Assembly: GCF_026151205.1 (NCBI RefSeq)
Contig: NC_087075.1
Location: 8,235,303-8,299,302 of the forward strand
Direction of reading: 5' to 3'
DNA length: 64,000 bases
Source: Bolinopsis microptera
Lineage: Eukaryota > Ctenophora > Tentaculata > Lobata > Bolinopsidae
Part shown: positions 57,901 to 64,000 of the stretch, in pieces
Position numbering within the stretch: the stretch's first letter is position 1
Layout of the letters: each line of letters starts with the position of its first letter
The notes under the pieces: generated by a model
Database searches by the model: none
Seen by the model: only the letters and a program-made list of their open reading frames with translations
What the model was told of the DNA's origin: nothing
Program-made: the position numbers and the translations under genes

Positions 57901-59567
57901 GATTCTGGACAATTGTTTAGCAAATGGCGGTGTCTTGCTCTACTATTAATCCTAATACATATAAAGACATGGTATAAACTATAACAGAATCGCAATAGCC
58001 TTTTTCTGCCCTGCTTGTCGTTATCTAAATTTGCGGGAGGAACGAAAGTGGGAGGAAATTTTTTTCATAAGATTTATATATGATGTGGTTGTACTAAAGT
58101 TTTATTTTCAATAAAGCTCTCGTCGATCCAAAATGTGTCAAACAAATTTTTTTGCTGCTCCTCGACCAAACGTTTTATTGGCTTTTTAAACTTGAATCGT
58201 TTTCATTAATCAGGTCGGAAATTTAACGAACTTTTATTGAAATTGCCGACCTGACGAACGGAGACGACTTTATTGTTCACAAACAGGTGGGCGCCTGCTT
58301 ACCTATCGAGGTCTGGCAGTATTTCGTCACTTGATACAACAAATTTCAAACTATCAAGATAAACATGATTTCACCGTGGACGCTAAGAGAATGATATCAT
58401 TCAATTTCAGGGGACCTGCTTTTTTAATTTGTCTCAGCTCAAATTGAATAAAATTGATGTTTGTAAGTAAGCAATTAATTTTGGTTCGGGTCGTGCAAAA
58501 TCATGAATTGTACATGTTAAAGGGCCTGCTTGCTTATTTTCAGTTTGAATCCCTTGAAAAGTCGTTTATGGGATAAAACATTGATTAAATTCACATAATA
58601 GCTACCACTGATCGTGGATTGGCTGAATATATAGTATATACCTATAAATTGTGATCAAGTAGTGAAAATAAGCAAGTCGTGCTATTTTAACGGACCGATT
58701 TCAGCTGGAATGACCATACAGCGGCCCACATTTTACTGATTAAAGTTTACCTGATTCCAGGTGGAACAGCCCGAATCAAGAATACAGCCGGCAGATCAAC
58801 CTAAATGAGTAGATTTTTGTGGTTCTCCATTTATAAAACAAATTTGTCAACTTATTCGGTACCATCGCATTTTGCAGAGTAGCCATTTTTCGAATTAGGA
58901 TATGTTCGAAAAAACAAATCCGGAAAGATGGCAGAAAAATTCTAAATTTAGCAGAATATTTGAATAAATCAAAATGTACTCGAGCAAATAAAACTCCGGT
59001 CGTTTTTATCAGCAGTCAACTTACAGTCGATAAGATAATCCCATTAGCTAACAAATTTAAGACTTTGAATTAAGGATTACTTCCACATATACAGTACGCC
59101 ATTACTCGTTAATTTATAACTAATACTAATGTCTAATCTATACCATAAGATAAGTGCAGATTGTTATCATTTGGAGTGCAGTCTCTGAATTAACCAACAA
59201 TATAATCAATAAAGTGGCTCATTGTAAAGAATTGGTTGATTTATAGTAAGCACTAGAAACTTAAACTCAAATATCAACTATTAAAGTTTATTGATGCACG
59301 TATAGTCTTCATTACTGTAACCAACTTAGTTGAATAACTTGTTTTGAAGCAACAGATACCCCTTTGTATTGTAAGCCCTTATTGTACGACAATGTATTAA
59401 AATGCGTATTACTTATATAATGCCTTCACATTAAAATCAAAACTTTAAACAGCTTTAAATGCAGTAGAATATGTAAAGTTGTATAAGAGTTTTAAATTAT
59501 TTTAAAATTGCTCACCGGATGGAATTTGATGGATGTTGATGCTGTCTGTCCCTTCTAACCCTGTCAT
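45579..59567 (-). CDS. DM-domain (doublesex/mab-3 related) transcription factor, about 10 exons
   Basis: Exons 59567-59516, 53247-53132, then 52676-52521 (3a) or 51387-51229 (3b), 50103-49986, 48266-48090, 46812-46730, 46418-46316, 45977-45880 and 45641-45579 join in phase. The product is 321 (3a) or 322 (3b) residues. The first exon gives MTGLEGTDSINIHQIPS. Exon 2 gives TVKSKPTCARCKNHGK, the first half of the DM zinc module. Exon 3a or 3b supplies the second half, with His and four Cys plus the recognition tail. The remainder is Ser/Pro-rich and of low complexity with no DMA domain. DM proteins bind DNA in the nucleus and direct sexual or neural differentiation in animals (family knowledge). 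Exon 5 has a second in-frame donor 30 bases earlier (TACCCTG then GTATGC). The last exon is uncertain. The 6.2-kb first intron is the longest. Confidence 0.85.
46146..46197. repeat. 52-bp perfect palindrome in a DMRT intron
   Basis: Both halves of 26 bases (containing TTAGTTGCATAAATCC) are exact reverse complements with no spacer. It sits between the exons at 46316 and 45977. Confidence 0.9.
47130..48089 (-). other. DMRT intron, no feature seen
   Basis: No exon, repeat array or element is recognised between the exons at 46812 and 48090 other than short AT-rich words. Confidence 0.5.
48954..48990. repeat. GA dinucleotide microsatellite
   Basis: About 17 copies of GA lie in the DMRT intron between the exons at 48266 and 49986. 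Confidence 0.95.
51229..51387 (-). CDS. DMRT exon 3b: second half of DM domain, version b
   Basis: 53 codons, phase 0 at both ends: TNYRIGHKGSC, CLCDLC and MRNKSMAQTMANERKLSALKRQQ. Acceptor TTATTTCAG, donor GTGAGT. It has the same zinc ligand spacing as 3a but a different recognition tail that ends in the RQQ found in most DM proteins. Plus-strand frames over it are shadows. Confidence 0.85.
52430..52508. repeat. 11-bp minisatellite (7 copies) beside exon 3a donor
   Basis: The unit TTCATAACTTA is repeated seven times, ending about 12 bases from the donor of exon 3a, inside the intron between 3a and 3b. Confidence 0.95.
52521..52676 (-). CDS. DMRT exon 3a: second half of DM domain, version a
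   Basis: 52 codons, phase 0 at both ends: IVYRKGHSQNC, CKCPQC and MRNDSMAKCMSNERK. Acceptor TATTTCAG, donor GTGAGT. It carries the remaining zinc ligands (H, C, C, C, C) and the basic recognition helix. An 11-bp minisatellite starts 15 bases beyond its donor. Confidence 0.85.
53132..53247 (-). CDS. DMRT exon 2: first half of DM domain
   Basis: It codes VDKVTISHIPAMLTKD after joining exon 1, then KSKPTCARCKNHGK. The CxxC and NHG ligands of the intertwined zinc module are present. The donor is GGAAAG then GTTGGT, phase 0. Chosen this way, the spacing from NHG to KGH is five residues, as in known DM domains (NHG-xxxxx-KGH). Confidence 0.9.
53270..56330 (-). other. DMRT intron 1, proximal part
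   Basis: No gene is recognised. Short frames on both strands (53138, 53889, 55011) show no domains. The first lies opposite exon 2 and is a shadow. Confidence 0.5.
56336..56690. repeat. Interstitial telomere-like array
   Basis: Blocks of CCCTAA, mostly two or three in a row, are separated by CTGTAG or CTCTAA, giving a higher-order unit of 18-24 bp over about 350 bases. CCCTAA is the animal telomere repeat (TTAGGG) on this strand. The long frames on both strands are artefacts of hexamer periodicity. Confidence 0.9.
56700..59500 (-). other. DMRT intron 1, distal part
   Basis: No coding sequence is recognised. AT-rich with scattered short direct repeats. Confidence 0.5.
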
Positions 59568-59599
59568 GGAGCAGAAAATTAACAGAATTGTAAAACATC

Positions 59600-60020
59600 C
59601 ACTAAATTACTTCAGCTACCATATATCTTGCGGTACAAAGTTATCGGTCGTATATAATTTCGAATATATTAGTATTAATATAATTTTACAAATCGCAACA
59701 AGCTGACAAGGGCAGATTTTAAAACCGAAACGTCCACAACAAGCGAGCAAAATGATATCGGCGGATTTAATCTTGAGCCGTAGCGCTCGTGTCGCGTGAC
59801 GTCACGTGACACTCACGTGACAGTCCACCTGACACGGTCACGTTACTTAGTAACAGCGCTCACGTGCTCAAAACGCAGTCCACGTGGTTGATGACAGGTT
59901 TATGTCTTTTGTCGGGAACTGTGGAGTTTGTATCGAGATCTTGGTTCCCTTCCCGACACCCAGTTTAGGGATCCTCACCCCTCGTCAAGTCTTGGTCACG
60001 TGATCAACCAGCCGTCACGG
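59600..60020 (-). promoter_or_regulatory. Candidate DMRT promoter region, E-box/CRE rich
   Basis: Immediately upstream of the first coding exon there are at least six CACGTG motifs and one TGACGTCA (59797-60025), plus a GTTACTTAGTAAC palindrome at about 59845. CACGTG and TGACGTCA recur all over this window, so their density is only weak evidence. No TATA box is clear. Confidence 0.35.
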
Positions 60021-60029
60021 TCACGTGTT

Positions 60030-63000
60030 ATTTTCGAAAATGAAATCTCTCTTAACTCAATTGACTCGCTGTTAACCAATGGAGGACGACCTTGTTTTCG
60101 GAGAACGATTGCTTGCTTGCTGCCTCCTTGACAAACTAACATGCACGTGACTGCCTCTATTAAAACTGCAATTGATACGAACAATTGCACGGTGGTAACC
60201 ACTATTATCGGAGAAAAAGGAAGGTATTTTTAAAAATGAGCTCCTTACGATCAGCAGCTGTACTTTATATACTTTACACGTTGACACTAGTGTAGGTGAG
60301 ATAATATTGCTCCTCAAGATAAAGAAACTCCGATAAAAGCGAGCGTTGTCTTTTAACACAGCTCTGGTTTTTCAGAGCGACAAAAGTATTTAAATATCGA
60401 GGCAGACAGGATCTCATGGCAGAAACAAAGAAATTAGAGAAGAAATATAAAGCGACATTAAATAGGAAAAGACCGAATGGTTTTCATTGAATTTGTTGTT
60501 AATATATTGAGTTTATTTATAGCTGCCGGGGTAGGATGTGTAGATTATGGAGGAGGCGGATTTTAAAGACGACTACTTTACTTCGAATGCAACAAAGCTA
60601 TCGTTAAAAGCTATACTTTTTTAATCGTTTTGTTGGATATATCATTATCAATGGGTCAGATCATCAGTATAAAACACCTGTTTTTAAACAACAATAAAAC
60701 ATTATTAGGATTTAAGGAATATTAAAGTAGTCTACTATTACTTATACTAATTAAATCGATTTTGGGAGGTAATTTGTTTAGGCTATTCAAAATCATAAAT
60801 CTCACTTTGCGACAAAGGGAAGAAAATACCAATAAAGCAGATAAGCAGAAAGCATCGTCAAAAGCGAAAACAAGGTAAACCAATTACAGTGAAACTGAAC
60901 ATTTTATCTTTTATCCACATGCTAGCTTATCAGTCTCCCTTTAGACGGACCATATAGATTACTGATTAGTAGATTTGTTGGTACTTAGAATTATCCGTTT
61001 ACACAGTTTTAAATTTGTCCATGTTTTAACATAAACTTGTAGTTGTAACAATAACATAACTTGTAGCTGTGAATGCTGATAGATTACTATGAGAAGTTTT
61101 TATGTTTACACTCTCAATTTATTTCACAATTTATCTACGAAGGTGGAACAAATTGAAAAGAAAGTTTGGGAGTTTCTTTTTTAGCGTTCACGATCATATA
61201 ATGATAATTATGTCCGTTGACGCAATGCCCGTCCAACAATTACAAACGTCTGATAAGGTAGTTAATTTTATTTTAAATTGCAACCTTTCCGAAGTTAAAT
61301 CGGTCTGGATTATAAGTTAATATCTAACCATGTGTGCGTATTAGGGCGAAGTAAGGAAACTTTTAAAAATCCAGTTACAATTTATTTTATCAGAAATAAG
61401 CGGATAAGTTGTTTTAAAAAACGGTTAAATGAGGCTAACCTTAAACTTATCATTGTTGTATTGATTATAGAAACATAATGAAAATACCGAATGGCAATCT
61501 GTAAAGCTAAACTTAAATATCGACATTATTTGGTATTGAAACATTTCAAAATATCGCCAAATGACGTAACTTGTATCAAATTCCTGGAAATCGATCACCG
61601 TGTTTGCAAATCTGTATACCCATATTTAAGTTTAGGTTTATAACAGGTTTTGTTTCTACACACAAAAGTTAGGATTTAAGATTGTTTAGCAGGTCAAAAA
61701 ACTATAGCCCTCCGTGCGTACAGCGTAGGCAAGGTAATTGGGAAACAAAATTACCTGACACGGAATTGAAGACGGCAGTACGAGTAAATCAAAAGTGACA
61801 CAAATTGAATTAAGTTGCATCAATTTAAGGGTACAGAAAATAGAGGTTGGCACTTGGCAGCAAATCGAAGAAATATAAATAGAGGAGGCACGGCTAAGTG
61901 ACAAACACCGGAAGAAAATGCCATTCTAAATCAATGATATTGATGCACGGTAGATTGACACAAAAATGGTAGATGTGGAAACCTTCATACTCGAAAATAG
62001 TTCTCATGTATCTAATATAATAATAAATAATTGCCAATCATGAAAATTCTAAATTGCTCTCATCCAAGAGTTTTTCTCCCTCTCCGTTCAGAAAAATGCT
62101 GCAAGCAAGCAGCTGGGATGTCCTAAAAACTCATTAAAAATTCTGCGTGGTTTCTTACTAAAGAATTTCCTAATTCTAAGAATCTGTTAGTCACCATGAG
62201 AGAGTACCAACAGTAAAGTACGAGCAGCTGCCAGTATATACAACACCACAGCTCGGTAAAATGGTGACCAAAACAGGGTATTGTTGCACAAACACTGGCC
62301 GAAATCTGAAACGTTGAATATCCAAACACTCGAGAATAGTTATATATATTATGTTTCACAGACTGCACTGAGGCTACTGTATTAGTGAGGTCATAGTTCC
62401 GAAAGTTACAAACAAATCCATGTTTAATAAAGAAACGGTGCGAGTTCATCAATAATGATGCATTATACCTCAAACTTCTAATGCAACAGGATCATTAGTC
62501 AGCAAATAGCAGTAAGGACATTTGTAAAGATTATAACGATAAATCACGCCGTGATCACGTACGCTGTCACGCTGCAGCGTGACATGTCCATGATCAAAGA
62601 CGGCAAAAATCGAATTTCTGCGGAAGTAAAGTCCGTACGTAAATTTCACAAGCAAAACACTCGCAGAAATTAGTGACGGTATCAGGTTTATGAAAAGATT
62701 CGGGTAAGTTGTGACTGATCTTATAACCCGAAAAAAGTTTTGACATCAGACTGGCGCAGCAGAGGTCTCAGATTCTTTACTTATAGTTATTGGTACAATT
62801 GTTGTGAATGCTATCCATGGATCATTCTCATAAAAACATAATAAGCGTGGTAGCGTAATGTTCCAGATATCATCACCTTCAGGGGCTCATATTTTTTGTT
62901 AAATTTTCGTACATTTATTGAACTATTACATCAAAGTTTTTAAAATCGTATCAAACTGTCCAAAACCCTCTTGGCGACTCCAGATTTCACTTAGTTCGAC

Positions 63001-64000
63001 AACCTCATTAACCTTGTGCATGGTAACGACCGACAACTATGAGATATTTAATCAAGGCTGAAAACTGGGAAAGCTAATGATTTCGGCCAGACGTCCCCTC
63101 CATTTCCTTCTTTTTCTCCAATATTGTAGATATGAGATAGGGCCCCCGCAATGGGAATTCATCGTGATTGCGGAAAATTATACCGCTTAATGCGGGTATT
63201 CGAGTGCAGATAGTTGGTTTACTTATTTGCTACTCAAAATATCTTGTTGGTGTGTATTCTAGTCGTTCATTTTCTCCCGTGGATATTTGAACATTTCCTT
63301 TGGAGATCCTGAAACCCCCCCCCCTCATTAAACCCCCGCCCCCGCCCCCCCCCCCCCCCCCCCCCCCATTAAACCCCCGGCGACCTGCCTCGACTAAGTA
63401 GAAGCTGATTAAAGCACCTACCTCGCCCCATCGCCATCAGGGCAGAATGCGCTTAACCGCAATGGAAAGATAATTGGCCTGCTCATTGTAAATTTCATTT
63501 GGATGTCGCCCAAAAGGCAAAATAAGAGACTGAGCACACTTTTCTGCGGGTATCTAAGTTACGGACCTGGAAATATCCTGAAAATTAGATTTATAAAATA
63601 GGAAAGCTTGTAAATCCTGTAAATCCTGTAAAAGCTTATAAATTTATGGCCGGATTATGAAAACATTAAAATACTGACAATCTTCTAATTATTTCAGATC
63701 AAATTCTGGTGTTCTGGCTACATACAGATATTCTGACTAAATTTCAAGAGCAGATTTTTAATTCAATCTCATCTTATTTAGCCACGGCCGCACCAAAATA
63801 TGATCACTAACTTCAGAAATAGGTTTGAGTTTGAAATAGTTTGAAACACATATTATCTTTGCTTCCTGCCGAGACAATTAGACACTACCTGCAATGAGCT
63901 CAACATCGAATTAACCTTGTGGAAAATGTAGGTAGTTGAATGGTTAAAGTGATACTTCAGCAACTGTCACTTCAAGACCAGTGCAATTTTTGAGGAGAGA
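60030..64000. other. Intergenic, no supported gene
   Basis: Several frames of 60-116 codons exist (for example 62123-62473 minus and 59996-60202 minus) without domains or splice-consistent neighbours. C-rich tracts occur at 63312-63378, where a block CATTAAACCCCCG is doubled. Confidence 0.45.

Noticed and set aside
59996-60202. 68-codon minus-strand frame with a hydrophobic N-terminus
   Set aside because: Could be a small secreted peptide, but no cleavage-site context, cysteine pattern or homology is apparent and chance is likely.
62123-62473. 116-codon minus-strand frame
   Set aside because: No recognisable domain, composition typical of random AT-rich translation.

Overview
This is a eukaryotic, animal-type window: AT-rich DNA with GT-AG introns, class A GPCR, cadherin, EGF, thrombospondin type 3 and DM (doublesex/mab-3) domains, a non-LTR retrotransposon, a tRNA-derived SINE and an interstitial TTAGGG-type array. 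A cnidarian or another early-branching invertebrate fits best. That is inference from gene content and compactness; nothing here fixes the species.

Layout. 1-2.1 kb: an intronless class A GPCR (minus strand). 2.4-11.3 kb: repeats only, namely a 758-bp palindrome between 206-bp direct repeats, a 13-bp minisatellite, degenerate repeats and a mariner-type non-autonomous element. 11.5-25.6 kb: a 16-exon minus-strand gene, assembled here by hand with splice phases that agree throughout. It encodes a secreted matrix-like protein of about 2,281 residues: signal peptide, long leucine-rich-repeat array, fibro-slime (PA14-like) domain, cadherin repeats, Cys-rich GCC2/GCC3-type modules, EGF modules and thrombospondin type 3 repeats. 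Its introns are packed with minisatellites, several of which touch or contain the 5' splice sites. 26.7-29.1 kb: a 5'-truncated LINE. 29.9-32.4 kb: dispersed repeats and small inverted-repeat elements. 32.8-35.0 kb: a plus-strand 3-exon gene for a secreted LamG/pentraxin-like plus coiled-coil protein. 35.2-43.8 kb: a 1.1-kb TA-flanked inverted-repeat element, a cluster of palindromic GGGAATTCCC-like motifs, and a 5.8-kb foldback element with 1.2-kb arms, GC-rich subterminal arrays and a 6-bp target duplication. 45.5-59.6 kb: a minus-strand DMRT gene whose DM domain is split by an intron. The second zinc-module/recognition-helix half is present in two alternative phase-0 exons. 59.6-64 kb: the upstream region of that gene (E-box rich near the start), with no further gene recognised.

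The most interesting items are the duplicated DM half-domain exons, the unusual domain chimera of the 16-exon gene, and the repeated placement of splice sites inside or beside tandem repeats in three different genes. The genes show no operon-like or pathway link; they are ordinary separate transcription units.
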